From positions 1 through 64,000 of the forward strand of contig CAMJGD010000013.1 of NCBI GenBank assembly GCA_946405135.1: a DNA stretch of 64,000 nucleotides, read 5' to 3'. Shown piece by piece: positions 24,370 through 33,468 of the stretch (the stretch's first letter is position 1; each line of letters opens with the position of its first letter). The notes beneath the pieces were generated by a model. It was not told where the DNA came from. It saw only the letters and a program-made list of their open reading frames with translations, and searched no databases. This DNA comes from an uncultured Clostridiaceae bacterium (lineage in GTDB: Bacteria; Bacillota; Clostridia; Clostridiales; Clostridiaceae). The translations under genes and the position numbers were made by a program.

Positions 24370-25749
24370 ATGGGTATAAAAGAAACTGTTGAAAAAGGAG
24401 CCAAAGAGGCTACTTTAGCAGCAGCAGCAGAATTGCTTGAGAGAAATCCAGAAAAAAATGTAGACAAAATTTTTAGTCTGGTAAAAAAATTAGCAAAAGA
24501 TGAGGACTCAAAGAGGCAGATAGACGATGTTTATGGATACTATAAAGATATGCCTTCAGTACATGAATATATTCAGCACATTTTGACATCTACAGATAAG
24601 AGATGTTTAAAGAAGTTTTTTATGAACTTCCTTGGAAATGCAACTTGGTATGGAGTACCTAAAAGAGCTAGATACCTAGAAGGTGAAGATACAAAAATAC
24701 CATTTGTATTATTAATAAGTCCATCTATGAGATGTAATTTAAGATGTATTGGATGTTATGCAGCAGATTATGACAAACATGAAGGATTAAGTTTTGAAGA
24801 AGTAGACAGAATAGTGGGAGAAGCAAGAGACCTTGGAATACACTATATAGTTGTATTAGGAGGGGAACCTTTCTTCAATGAATTCATGTTAGATATCTAT
24901 GAAAAGTATGATGATATAATGTTTACACCATTTACTAATGGAACATTATTTAATGAAAAATTAGCTGATAAGCTACAGCAACTAGGCAATGTTATGCCAA
25001 TGTTCTCTCTAGAAGGATTCGAAAAAGAGACAGATATTAGAAGAGGTAAAGGTACTTTTGCTAAAGTAATGAATGGAATGGATCTTCTAAAAGAAAAAGG
25101 AATCCCATTTGGAGTATCTTCAGCTACATCAAGATATAATATGGAAACAGTAACTTCAGATGAATTCATAAATATGCTTATTGAAAAAGGTGCATTAATG
25201 AGTTGGTACTTTATATACATGCCAATAGGAGATGCTCCTAATATAGATTATATGCTAACTCCTGAGCAGAGAATAGAACTTGGAAGAAGAACTCGTAAGA
25301 TAAGAACAACTATGCCTTATTTTACAATAGACTTCTTCAATGATGCTCCATATGTAGGAGGATGTATTTCAGGTAAATACTATTGCCATATTAATTCAAA
25401 TGGCGATGTAGAGCCATGTATATTTGCTCACTTTGCCTGTGATAATGTAAGAGAAAAGAGTTTGCTTGAAGTATTTAGAGGACCTTTCTTTAAGGAACTA
25501 AGAAAGCGTCAGCCATACAATGATAACTTGTTATTACCATGTATGATGATAGATAACCCTAACCAAATAAGAGAAATAGTTAAAACAGTAAATGCGCATG
25601 CTACAGAACCAAGTGCAGAGAAAATGATAAATGATGAAGAGTTTATGAAAGAACTTGATAATTTGGCAGCTTCATTTAAGCCTTATGCTGAAAAAGCATG
25701 GGAAGAAGATTTCAATTGCACTGGTAACTATAAGATGTCAAAAGGCTAA
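24370..25749 (+). CDS. Radical SAM protein with C-terminal SPASM-like cysteines
   Basis: 459-residue radical SAM enzyme. Residues about 10-100 are a helical N-terminal domain. The SAM-cluster motif is CNLRCIGC (C122, C126, C129), followed by VVLGGEPF and the TNGTLF strand. After the barrel, GGCISGKYYCHINSNGDVEPC and later LLPC supply further Cys as in SPASM/twitch domains that hold auxiliary clusters. The DVEPCIF pattern is SPASM-like. ATG 24370 is 6 bases after GGGGGG; an upstream TTG at 24355 has no site. It is monocistronic under a strong promoter and lacks an obvious peptide substrate nearby. Function unknown; peptide or lipid-precursor modification are both possible. Confidence 0.82.
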   Translation: MGIKETVEKGAKEATLAAAAELLERNPEKNVDKIFSLVKKLAKDEDSKRQIDDVYGYYKDMPSVHEYIQHILTSTDKRCLKKFFMNFLGNATWYGVPKRARYLEGEDTKIPFVLLISPSMRCNLRCIGCYAADYDKHEGLSFEEVDRIVGEARDLGIHYIVVLGGEPFFNEFMLDIYEKYDDIMFTPFTNGTLFNEKLADKLQQLGNVMPMFSLEGFEKETDIRRGKGTFAKVMNGMDLLKEKGIPFGVSSATSRYNMETVTSDEFINMLIEKGALMSWYFIYMPIGDAPNIDYMLTPEQRIELGRRTRKIRTTMPYFTIDFFNDAPYVGGCISGKYYCHINSNGDVEPCIFAHFACDNVREKSLLEVFRGPFFKELRKRQPYNDNLLLPCMMIDNPNQIREIVKTVNAHATEPSAEKMINDEEFMKELDNLAASFKPYAEKAWEEDFNCTGNYKMSKG

Positions 25750-25759
25750 ACCTTATAAT

Positions 25760-25800
25760 AAAAATAGCTCTAGAAATTTCTGGAGCTATTTTTATTTTTT
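25760..25800 (+). terminator. Terminator after the radical SAM gene
   Basis: AAAAATAGCTC pairs with GAGCTATTTTT, followed by further T residues. Confidence 0.85.
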
Positions 25801-25936
25801 GTGGCAGTTTTGTAAGTAAAAAGAATAATACACACAATTTTTTATTAATATTGTATAATTAAAATGGAAGGCTTCTTCAAACCTTAAATAAGGTTATTAT
25901 TTAATTTCTGGAAATTTGCCCGATTAGCATAAATAT

Positions 25937-25965
25937 TTTACAATTTATATGATAATAAGTATAAT
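25937..25965 (+). promoter_or_regulatory. Promoter of the EEP-hydrolase/lipoprotein operon
   Basis: TTTACA (25937-25942), a 17-bp spacer and a perfect TATAAT (25960-25965), about 50 bp before the AAGGAGG of the next gene. Confidence 0.6.
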
Positions 25966-26031
25966 TTTATTAGTATGTCACTTTAAAAGAAAAATTAGAG
26001 TGTAAATTAGCTAGTAAGGAGGAAACAGCAG

Positions 26032-27090
26032 TTGTTAAATATATTTAAAATCATAATATTGGTTGTAATTGCTATAGGTATAATATATGTTTCCTACATG
26101 ACATTGAGTGTTTATTCTCCTAAAGAAAAAGAAGAATTAACCATATATGGAGATGGGAAAGAAAAAATAAAAACGGATAAATGTTTTAAGCTCATTACTT
26201 TTAATATAGGATATTGTGGGTTAGACAAAGGCCAAGACTTTTTTTGGGATGGAGGAACCATGAGTAGATCCAGCAGCAAAGAACAGACTATAGTTAACTT
26301 AAATAACATAACAAATTTTTTAATCAGTGAACATCCTGATTTTATTTTTCTTCAAGAAGTGGATACAAAATCTACAAGAAGCTTTAATATAAACGAAGTG
26401 GAAATATTTAGAAAAACCATTTCAGATTACCAGTCAGCTTTTGCCATAGATCACAAGGTTAATTGGGTACCTTATCCATTAAAAAGACCTTTAGGAAGTA
26501 CAAAAGCAGGACTTATGACTTTCTCTAAATATAAAGTTAACAGCAGTATAAGATTTAGTCTACCAGGAAAGGGAAAATGGCCTAAAAAGATATTTGACCT
26601 GGATAAATGTTTTCTTGAATCAAGGATAATGGTGGAAAATAATAAAGAGCTGGTAATTATAAATACGCATTTAACTGCTTTTGATAAAGGGGCCAGAGTT
26701 AGAGAAAGACAGTTATTTATGTTAAAAATGCATATAATTAAAGAATATAAATTAGGCAATTATGTGTTAGTGGGGGGAGATTGGAATTATTCCTTACCAG
26801 ATACAAATCCGTATGCTTTTAAAAGTAAGGAATCTTGGCCATATTGGTTATATAAAATGCCGGATAGTTTTAAACCAAATCATTATTCTTGGGGAGTGAA
26901 TAATGAATATTATACAGTAAGAACTAATTCTAAACCTTATATAGAAGGAGAAAATTTCACAGCTATTATTGATGGTTTTCTTGTAAGTGATAATATAGAA
27001 ATTGTGAGAGTTTATAACCATAGATTAGAATTTGAAAATAGTGATCATAATCCTGTAGAGATAATATTTAAATTAAAACCCACTGCATAA
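26032..27090 (+). CDS. Membrane-anchored endonuclease/exonuclease/phosphatase (EEP) family protein
   Basis: 352 residues with one N-terminal membrane helix (about 6-28) and the catalytic domain outside. The metal-dependent phosphodiesterase motifs are in order: KLITFNIGY (Asn), FIFLQEVD (Glu), INTHLTAFD (His), VLVGGDWNY (Asp-x-Asn), IDGFLVS and SDHNPVEI (Asp-His). Substrates in this superfamily range from DNA to phospholipids and inositol phosphates; an extracellular anchored form suggests a nuclease or phospholipid phosphodiesterase. The start is TTG 26032, 9 bases after AAGGAGG. The gene precedes a binding lipoprotein by 25 bases, probably one operon. Confidence 0.82.
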   Translation: MLNIFKIIILVVIAIGIIYVSYMTLSVYSPKEKEELTIYGDGKEKIKTDKCFKLITFNIGYCGLDKGQDFFWDGGTMSRSSSKEQTIVNLNNITNFLISEHPDFIFLQEVDTKSTRSFNINEVEIFRKTISDYQSAFAIDHKVNWVPYPLKRPLGSTKAGLMTFSKYKVNSSIRFSLPGKGKWPKKIFDLDKCFLESRIMVENNKELVIINTHLTAFDKGARVRERQLFMLKMHIIKEYKLGNYVLVGGDWNYSLPDTNPYAFKSKESWPYWLYKMPDSFKPNHYSWGVNNEYYTVRTNSKPYIEGENFTAIIDGFLVSDNIEIVRVYNHRLEFENSDHNPVEIIFKLKPTA

Positions 27091-27115
27091 ATTATTAGAT
27101 AAAGGGTGAGAGATT

Positions 27116-28399
27116 TTGAAAAAAACATATAAGCTGTTAGCATTACTTTTAATCATAAGTATTTTATTGTGTTCTTGCAGTTCAACTACTAATATGGATA
27201 ATAATATTAAAAATGAAATAGAAGGTACCATAACTTTGTGGAGCCATGGCAGCTATTATGAATATTTAAAATATGCTTCTAAAAAGTATATGGAATTACA
27301 TACTAAAGCTAAAGTAGAAGTAAAGGATGTAGATTCATCTTATATGGATGAGAACTTTCCTAAAGTATTGGAGGGAAAACGCACTGGTCCTGATTTAGTG
27401 GTAATGTCCTGTGAAGAAGTTCAATACTATAGTGCTAAATATCCTTTGGCTTTTCGTGAAATGAATGAATTTATAGCTCCTTACAGGGATAATGTGAATA
27501 AGCAGCGGTTAGAAAAGATAGTTATAAATGATAAGGTTATGGCTTTACCTTGGGATAATTTACCTGTAACTTTATATTACAATGCAAATTTGATAAAAAA
27601 ATATGGGATAGACCCAGAATCTATGAAAACTTGGAAAGATTTCATAAAGGCAGGTGAGGTTCTTTATCAGAGTAATAAAGGTCAGGTTAAATTAATAGGC
27701 TATGATAAGGATATTTATTCTATGTATCAGCTGCTTTTAAGTCAATTAAATTTAGGTGTATTTAATGAAAGTGGAGAATCAAATGTAAATCAAGAAAAGT
27801 CTGTCAGAGTGCTTGAACTTATGAGAGAACTGAACTCAAAATCTTTTATAGATTTTTCTAAAGATGATAAAGAGTTAATAGATAAGATTAAAAACCAGCA
27901 AATAGCTTTTACTATTTCCTCTAATCTTATAATAGATCCTCTGGAAGAAAATTTTAGAGAAGACAATAATAAATTGGGTATGATGGCTCTTCCAGCCTTT
28001 GAACCTGGTGGAAATAGAAGTGCTTCTTATTCAGGAAATAACATGATGATGTTAGAGTCTACAAAGAATGTAAAACTCTGCGAAAGCTTTATGAAGTTTG
28101 CTTTAATTGATAAGGAGAATTTGATAGAAGGTATTAAACAATTTTCTATCTTATCGGTGTATAATAAGGTAAATACTGATGCTATATTTGATGAACCCTA
28201 CGAGATACTTTTAGGATTTAGACCTTGGCGGTTTCTTGAGAGGATTCAGAAAGAAGCTTTTAATATAAAGTATACTTATAAACAATTTTCTATGAAAAAG
28301 AATATGAAGGACATAATAGAAAAACTTATAACAGGTAATGAAAATATAAGAATAGAAGTTGAAAAGATAAATAAGGATTTAGAAAAACTAGGTAAATAG
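27116..28399 (+). CDS. Extracellular solute-binding lipoprotein (family 1, sugar-type)
   Basis: 427-residue lipoprotein with signal peptide and lipobox ILLCSCSS. The mature domain follows the MalE/UgpB-type pattern: GTITLWSHGSYYEYL, TGPDLVVMS, MALPWDNLPVTLYYN and PESMKTWKDFIKAGEVL. It should capture a sugar, oligosaccharide or glycerol-phosphodiester for an ABC importer, but no permease or ATPase gene is adjacent. Start TTG 27116 after AAGGGTGAG. Pairing with the EEP hydrolase hints that the hydrolase releases a ligand that this protein binds (inference). Confidence 0.85.
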   Translation: MKKTYKLLALLLIISILLCSCSSTTNMDNNIKNEIEGTITLWSHGSYYEYLKYASKKYMELHTKAKVEVKDVDSSYMDENFPKVLEGKRTGPDLVVMSCEEVQYYSAKYPLAFREMNEFIAPYRDNVNKQRLEKIVINDKVMALPWDNLPVTLYYNANLIKKYGIDPESMKTWKDFIKAGEVLYQSNKGQVKLIGYDKDIYSMYQLLLSQLNLGVFNESGESNVNQEKSVRVLELMRELNSKSFIDFSKDDKELIDKIKNQQIAFTISSNLIIDPLEENFREDNNKLGMMALPAFEPGGNRSASYSGNNMMMLESTKNVKLCESFMKFALIDKENLIEGIKQFSILSVYNKVNTDAIFDEPYEILLGFRPWRFLERIQKEAFNIKYTYKQFSMKKNMKDIIEKLITGNENIRIEVEKINKDLEKLGK

Positions 28400-28435
28400 A
28401 AACTCCTATCAAAAGTATATAACCATTGATGTGTT

Positions 28436-28477
28436 AAAAACAGGTGTCTCAAAACAAAAATTGAGACACCTGTTTTT
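28436..28477. terminator. Bidirectional terminator between the lipoprotein and glycosyltransferase genes
   Basis: A perfect 17-bp stem (28436-28452 with 28461-28477; core CAGGTGTCTCAA) with A/T ends serves both convergent genes. Confidence 0.88.
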
Positions 28478-29591
28478 ATACATTTAAAGACTCATATACT
28501 TTTAGAGTAAGAACAGCAGTTTTTTCCCAAGAAAAATCTTTAGATCTATTTAGAGCCTTTTCTGAAAAATCCATTCTTTTATTATGGTCACACATCATAA
28601 TGCAGAGAGCTTCTGAAATGCTTTCACAATCATAGGGGTTTATTAGAATTCCTGCATCACCTATAACTTCAGGTATAGAGGATAAAGATGAAGCTATAAC
28701 CGGTGTACCGCAGCTCATGGCTTCAAGGGGTGGAAGCCCAAAGCCTTCATAGAAAGAAGGATATACAAAACAGCTGCAAGCATTATAGAATATTGGAAGC
28801 CAATGTTCTTCTACAAACCCGGTAAATATCACTTCATCCTTAAGTTTTAAAGATTCTGTAAGGCCCAAAAGGGATTTTGCTTCATCTTTTATGGAACCAA
28901 TTATTACTAATTTGCAGTTGGAGTTAAAATTCTCATAGGATTTGTGGAAAGCTTTAATAAGACCAGCTACATTCTTTCTAGCGCTAAAACCTCCAAGATA
29001 TAGTATAAAATCACTATCTATATTAAAATGTTGTTTTAATTCATTTTTACAAAAGTTTTTATCTAAGGGTTTATATTTTTTATCTGCAGCAAGAGGAGTT
29101 ACAAAAATTTTATTTTCATCTATAGGAAAAAATCTCAGTATATCCTTTTTAGAATGTTCAGATACTGTTATTAAGGCATGACAGTTATCTATAACCTGAG
29201 GTATTTCTCTAAGAAATTTTATAAGATAACCTTTTCCTACGGTTTCAGGCATTATATAAGGTATTAAATCATGTATGGTAGCTACTTTTTTACAGTTTGT
29301 TCCTGGAAATACTCCTATACCATTTTGAGGTACATGATAGATATCAATATTTTCTTTATTAATATTTCTTGGGAAATAATTTTGTTCAAAAAATCTATGA
29401 TGTTTTTTAGATGCCATTATTATCTTTGAATTATCTTTTATAAAATTTTCGTAGTTTTCTCCAGACCAATATAAATTATAGAAATTTTCATTATCTATGT
29501 TTAACAGATTTTTCAATACATTTTCTGTATATGTTCCAATACCTGTTCCTCGGTACCAATTTATTCCCCTAGCATCAATAGAAATTTTCAT
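28476..29591 (-). CDS. Glycosyltransferase family 4-type, CotSA-like (first divergent pair)
   Basis: 371-residue GT-B glycosyltransferase: N-terminal MKISIDARGINWYRGTGIGTYT acceptor-side loop, DIYHVPQNGIG, ATIHDLIPY, then the donor domain with LYLGGFSARKN and the EX7E-type YEGFGLPPLEAMSCGTPVIAS. It probably glycosylates a spore coat or surface component, judging from the divergent CotS-family gene 144 bases away. ATG 29591 is preferred: a GTG 9 bases upstream is part of the GAGGTG ribosome binding site. On the minus strand, CATATGTTA (29640-29632) fits a sigma-K -10 (CATAnnnTA), but no matching -35 is evident. A close paralogue lies at 34989-36113. Confidence 0.85.
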   Translation of the reverse strand: MKISIDARGINWYRGTGIGTYTENVLKNLLNIDNENFYNLYWSGENYENFIKDNSKIIMASKKHHRFFEQNYFPRNINKENIDIYHVPQNGIGVFPGTNCKKVATIHDLIPYIMPETVGKGYLIKFLREIPQVIDNCHALITVSEHSKKDILRFFPIDENKIFVTPLAADKKYKPLDKNFCKNELKQHFNIDSDFILYLGGFSARKNVAGLIKAFHKSYENFNSNCKLVIIGSIKDEAKSLLGLTESLKLKDEVIFTGFVEEHWLPIFYNACSCFVYPSFYEGFGLPPLEAMSCGTPVIASSLSSIPEVIGDAGILINPYDCESISEALCIMMCDHNKRMDFSEKALNRSKDFSWEKTAVLTLKVYESLNV

Positions 29592-29734
29592 AGGATTCAC
29601 CTCTATAATAGTAAGTATATATTATAAATATTAACATATGGATAAATTTGTGATTACCTAGAAAAAGTTATTTATCACATTGCACAAACAAAAATCATAT
29701 ACTGAATAAGGAACAATATTTGGAGGAATAGCTT

Positions 29735-30748
29735 TTGGATATAGGCAGCATTGAGAATTTGATAAAATGCAAATATCATATAGATGTATCAAATATAGAA
29801 AAGATTAAAAATGTATATAAAATCCAGTGTGGAGAAAAAAACTATTGTTTAAAGGAAATAAAATATGAGTTTCCTCATTTTTTATTTATAATATCAGCTA
29901 TGAATCATCTTAAACATAATGGATTTCAGGGTATACCAGACTTTATAAAAACTGCTGAAGGAGAAGAATATATATGCTATGATAACTGCCATGCTTATTT
30001 AACAGAGTGGCTTCACGTAAGGGAATGTAATTATGAAAATCCTGTGGAATTAGGCATTGCTGTAAATAAATTAGCAGAGCTTCATTTAGCAAGCTGTAAC
30101 TTTCAATTAGAACCCAATATGAAACCAAGGATAGGATGGATGAAATGGTTTAAAAATTTTGAAACTAGAATGGATGAAATTTTAGACTTTAAAAATAGGA
30201 TAGACTCAAAAATTACTCTTTCAGATTTTGATAAATTGTATTTAGAAATGATAGAAGAACAACTTAATCAGGGCAGAGAATCTATTTATTTTTTATCTAA
30301 AAGCAATTATATAATGAAGATGGAAGAAGAGATAAAGAATAAGAGTTTTTGTCATCATGATTTTGCTCATCACAATATACTTATAGATTTTGATAATCAA
30401 GCTCACATTATAGATTTTGATTATTGTATATTGGATACTCATCTTCATGATTTATGCAGTATTCTTATAAGAACTATGAAAAATGAAAGATGGGATATGG
30501 ATAAAGCTAAGTATATATTAGATAAATACAATGAAACAAATAAAGTTTTTGAAGATGATATACCAGTAATGGCTGCATTTATAGAATTTCCGCAGGGTTA
30601 TTGGCAGATAGGAATACAGTATTACTGGGAAAAACAGCCTTGGGATGAAGAGTTCTTTTTAAAAAAACTCTATAAAATAAGAGATGATGTTAAATATAAA
30701 AAAGAATTTTTAAAAGAATTTAGATGTTTTAAGTACAGTGGAGGTTAA
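29735..30748 (+). CDS. CotS-family spore coat protein (kinase-like fold)
   Basis: 337 residues of the CotS/YtaA family, spore coat proteins with an aminoglycoside-phosphotransferase-like fold. The N-lobe contains YCLKEIKYEFPHFLFII (Lys-like ATP site) and the C-lobe HHDFAHHNIL (HxDxxxxN catalytic loop) and IIDFDYC (DxD metal site), so the kinase residues are intact. The start is TTG 29735 after TGGAGG. It opens a three-gene plus-strand operon with a degenerate relative and a third CotS. CATATACTG (29697-29705) resembles a sigma-K -10. The pairing with a divergent glycosyltransferase resembles the Bacillus cotS-cotSA association. Confidence 0.85.
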   Translation: MDIGSIENLIKCKYHIDVSNIEKIKNVYKIQCGEKNYCLKEIKYEFPHFLFIISAMNHLKHNGFQGIPDFIKTAEGEEYICYDNCHAYLTEWLHVRECNYENPVELGIAVNKLAELHLASCNFQLEPNMKPRIGWMKWFKNFETRMDEILDFKNRIDSKITLSDFDKLYLEMIEEQLNQGRESIYFLSKSNYIMKMEEEIKNKSFCHHDFAHHNILIDFDNQAHIIDFDYCILDTHLHDLCSILIRTMKNERWDMDKAKYILDKYNETNKVFEDDIPVMAAFIEFPQGYWQIGIQYYWEKQPWDEEFFLKKLYKIRDDVKYKKEFLKEFRCFKYSGG

Positions 30749-30751
30749 GCC

Positions 30752-31510
30752 ATGAAAGGAATAAATAAAAATGAATTTTATGACTACCTCATAAAAAACA
30801 ATATTGAGCCTTCTAGAGATATAGAGGATAATTCCTTTGAATTTGAGATAAATGAAGAGAGTTTATTTTCACATATAGAGATTATTAAAGATATACATGA
30901 GAGAATTATGGGGTATAGAGGAAACATAGGAAATACTTTGCCCAATAATATAGGAAAGCTTGTGGAAAATAAAAAATTGGAGATAAAGAAGACAAAAATG
31001 TATATAAATTCTATTAAGAGTAAAAAAGGAAGAGAAGCTTTTGAGAATTATATACTAGACTACAGCGAAGTTTATTTAAAAAGAGCTGAAAAGTGCATAG
31101 AATATGTATACACCTGGAATTATATGGACCTTATTTTAAGAAGTATGAGAAGAAATGAAATTTGTATAGGAGATAGCAGCACTTACAATATAGCAAAAAA
31201 ACAAAATATAATGGTTAGAGATATTTCTGAATTTTGCTATGATATGGTGGAAATTGATATAATATATTGTCTCCAAAAGTTAAAGAGAAAGGGCATAAAT
31301 TTAGATTGGAAGGCTTTAATTCATAAATTTTGTGAGGTGGAAGTTCTTGATGTAAACAGCATATATTTTATTTCAGCTTTAGTATCTTATCCCTATGAAA
31401 CCATGAAGTTTTTAGAGAAGTGCAATGATGAAAAAATAGATTCTAATGAAAAAAAGTTAACAAAAAAGTTTATGAAGGCTATAGAAAAAGATGGAGAAAG
31501 TTTAATCTAG
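30752..31510 (+). CDS. Degenerate CotS-like protein lacking the N-lobe
   Basis: 252-residue protein squeezed between two CotS genes (3 and 13 bases away). The C-terminal part aligns by eye with CotS: the catalytic loop HNDLAHHN corresponds to IGDSSTYN (139-146), keeping D141 and N146 but losing the His, and IDLDYC corresponds to RDISEFC. No ATP-binding N-lobe can be recognised; residues 1-110 are helical and charged. It is therefore probably a non-catalytic coat or scaffold relative rather than an enzyme. ATG 30752 follows GGAGG. The gene is intact and has normal codon use, so it does not look like a decaying pseudogene. Confidence 0.65.
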   Translation: MKGINKNEFYDYLIKNNIEPSRDIEDNSFEFEINEESLFSHIEIIKDIHERIMGYRGNIGNTLPNNIGKLVENKKLEIKKTKMYINSIKSKKGREAFENYILDYSEVYLKRAEKCIEYVYTWNYMDLILRSMRRNEICIGDSSTYNIAKKQNIMVRDISEFCYDMVEIDIIYCLQKLKRKGINLDWKALIHKFCEVEVLDVNSIYFISALVSYPYETMKFLEKCNDEKIDSNEKKLTKKFMKAIEKDGESLI

Positions 31511-31523
31511 AAAGGTTGATATT

Positions 31524-32579
31524 ATGGATTTTAATGCTTGGGATAATTTATCACCTGTAGAATATGATTTAGATACGAAGCTTATAGAAAGATTTGGATT
31601 AAAGATTAAGGATGCCTCTCCTGTAAGAAGTGTATTTTTAATAGATACAGATAAGGGTAAGAAGATATTAAAAAAGGTAGGTTATGATACAGATAAGATA
31701 TATTTTATATACTATGCTTTAGAATATATAAATAATTGTTTTCCTAAAGTTTTTAGAATCTTAAAAGCTGTAGATGGAGAACCCTATGTGAAGTGGGAAG
31801 AAGATTTATACTGTGTATTAGATTTAATAGATGGAAGGGAAACTGAATTTTCTAATCCAATAGATGTGAACATAGCTGCACAAGGTATCTCTAAATTTCA
31901 TAATGCTGGTGTAGGATTCTTAAAATACTTAAAGCAGAGTGAAAAGGAGAAAATGGCTAAAGACAATAGTAATTTTGGGAAAGAAATAGAGAAATACAAA
32001 GAAAATTTAGAAAAGATGAAAGAATTAAAGCATAGAGTATCATGTTATAAATATAAAAATGAATTCGATAGCATGTTTTTAGATAAAGTAGATTATTATG
32101 TGGAAACCATATATAAGAGTATAGAATTATTAGAAGATACCAATTATGATAAGCTATGCACAGAAGAGGACAATATAGTTATATGTCATAATGACTTAGC
32201 TCATCATAATATCATAATAAAAGATGAGGAAGCCTATTTTATAGATTTAGATTACTGTTCCATAGATATAAGGGTAAAGGATCTAAATAATTTTATAAAT
32301 AAAGCTATAAAAAACTATGCTTTTGATATAGATAGAGTTAAAAATATAATTTATAACTATAAAATGTATTATCCATTAGATTATAGCAATATAGAAATTT
32401 TATATGCTATGCTATACTTTCCTTCAGATTTTAATTCTATAGTTTTAAATTATTATGAAAACCACAAAAATTGGGGTGAAGAGGTTTTTTTGGATAGACT
32501 AAAGAAAAGAATAGAACTAGAACCTTACAGAAAAGAGTTTTTAAATAAATTTTATGAAGTATTCATAAAAGTAACATAA
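31524..32579 (+). CDS. CotS-family spore coat protein (kinase-like fold)
   Basis: 351 residues. GKKILKKVGYDTDKIYFIYYALEYI in the N-lobe, CHNDLAHHNIIIKDEEAYFIDLDYC in the C-lobe (HxDxxxxN and DxD both present). Same architecture as the gene at 29735 but clearly diverged. ATG 31524 follows AAAGGTTG. Last gene of the operon; a terminator follows. Confidence 0.83.
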   Translation: MDFNAWDNLSPVEYDLDTKLIERFGLKIKDASPVRSVFLIDTDKGKKILKKVGYDTDKIYFIYYALEYINNCFPKVFRILKAVDGEPYVKWEEDLYCVLDLIDGRETEFSNPIDVNIAAQGISKFHNAGVGFLKYLKQSEKEKMAKDNSNFGKEIEKYKENLEKMKELKHRVSCYKYKNEFDSMFLDKVDYYVETIYKSIELLEDTNYDKLCTEEDNIVICHNDLAHHNIIIKDEEAYFIDLDYCSIDIRVKDLNNFINKAIKNYAFDIDRVKNIIYNYKMYYPLDYSNIEILYAMLYFPSDFNSIVLNYYENHKNWGEEVFLDRLKKRIELEPYRKEFLNKFYEVFIKVT

Positions 32580-32603
32580 CATAAGGAGTTTTATGAAATA
32601 CAG

Positions 32604-32652
32604 AAAGGGACTGCAGGCAATAAAGATACATTACCTACAGCCCTTTTTTCAT
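32604..32652. terminator. Terminator after the CotS operon
   Basis: AAAGGGACTGCAGG pairs with CCTACAGCCCTTT (one bulge, one wobble), followed by TTTTTT. It may also serve the convergent minus-strand gene. Confidence 0.7.
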
Positions 32653-32702
32653 GATTTTAATTAAATAGGATAGTTTTTATAAAAAATATATTTTTGCTAA
32701 AA

Positions 32703-33452
32703 TCACTCATAGGATTTAGTCATTTCTAAAATGTGTTTCCAATACCTTTTGGGCATAGACCTCTTTTGAAGAGAAGGATTAACTCTTTCTTCTATGACAG
32801 CACTTTTAAAGTATTCTATCCACAGCTTTTCATATTCATCTAAAAAATCCCCATGGTAATAACTATTAGAAAGACTTAACTCTGCAAAAATTAACTCTCT
32901 TGAATCATACAAAGCAGCAATATTTCTTTTTACATCTTGTATTATCCATTTTTCGCCAGAAAGTCTTTTTTGAAAATGAGGTGAAATCAATTCTAAAATG
33001 TTATTATCTGGTTCTATAGAAGAATATAGCAGTTCATTATTAATATATTTGAATCTTACAAATCCAAGCATCCTATGACTCTCCAAATTTACTTTACGAG
33101 CCATTTTTATTACAGACAGTACTATATCATTATGAAGATGAAGATTTATATCTTTGCCTATTTTAAAACCTAAACGAATATATTTATAAGCTAAAGTGTT
33201 ACTGCCTCTATCTGAACATAGAGAGCAATAATAGGCATTATATAATGTATCTTCACCCAGCTTATGTATTATGGAATCATGAACTTTTTTTGCATTATTT
33301 TCATCTGTGTTTATAAATATTGGCTCATAATATAATTCATGATTAAAATCATATTTAGATATTATTTCTTCAGGCTTAATACTATTATAATAAGCTTCAT
33401 AGATAGAGCTTAGAAAACCTTCAAAGGTACCATCGTGAATGTAAGCAATCAT
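32703..33452 (-). CDS. Putative DNA metabolism protein, TIGR03915 family
   Basis: 249 residues of the family that almost always accompanies the DNA-modification/repair radical SAM protein of TIGR03916. Hallmarks: IAYIHDGTFEGFLSSIYEAY at the N-terminus, then GFVRFKYINNELLYSSIEPDNNIL and WIIQDVKRNIAALYD, and the C-terminal RVNPSLQKRSMPKRYWKHI. In some bacteria the family is joined to a uracil-DNA-glycosylase-like domain, absent here. ATG 33452 is 5 bases after AAAGGATGG. It follows the radical SAM gene by 16 bases on the same strand and is certainly co-transcribed. Activity unknown. Confidence 0.85.
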   Translation of the reverse strand: MIAYIHDGTFEGFLSSIYEAYYNSIKPEEIISKYDFNHELYYEPIFINTDENNAKKVHDSIIHKLGEDTLYNAYYCSLCSDRGSNTLAYKYIRLGFKIGKDINLHLHNDIVLSVIKMARKVNLESHRMLGFVRFKYINNELLYSSIEPDNNILELISPHFQKRLSGEKWIIQDVKRNIAALYDSRELIFAELSLSNSYYHGDFLDEYEKLWIEYFKSAVIEERVNPSLQKRSMPKRYWKHILEMTKSYE

Positions 33453-33468
33453 AAAAACCATCCTTTAA

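Noticed and set aside
30752..31510. Pseudogene remnant of a CotS gene
   Set aside because: The frame is intact over 252 codons with a good start signal and tight operon spacing; it looks like a diverged functional relative.
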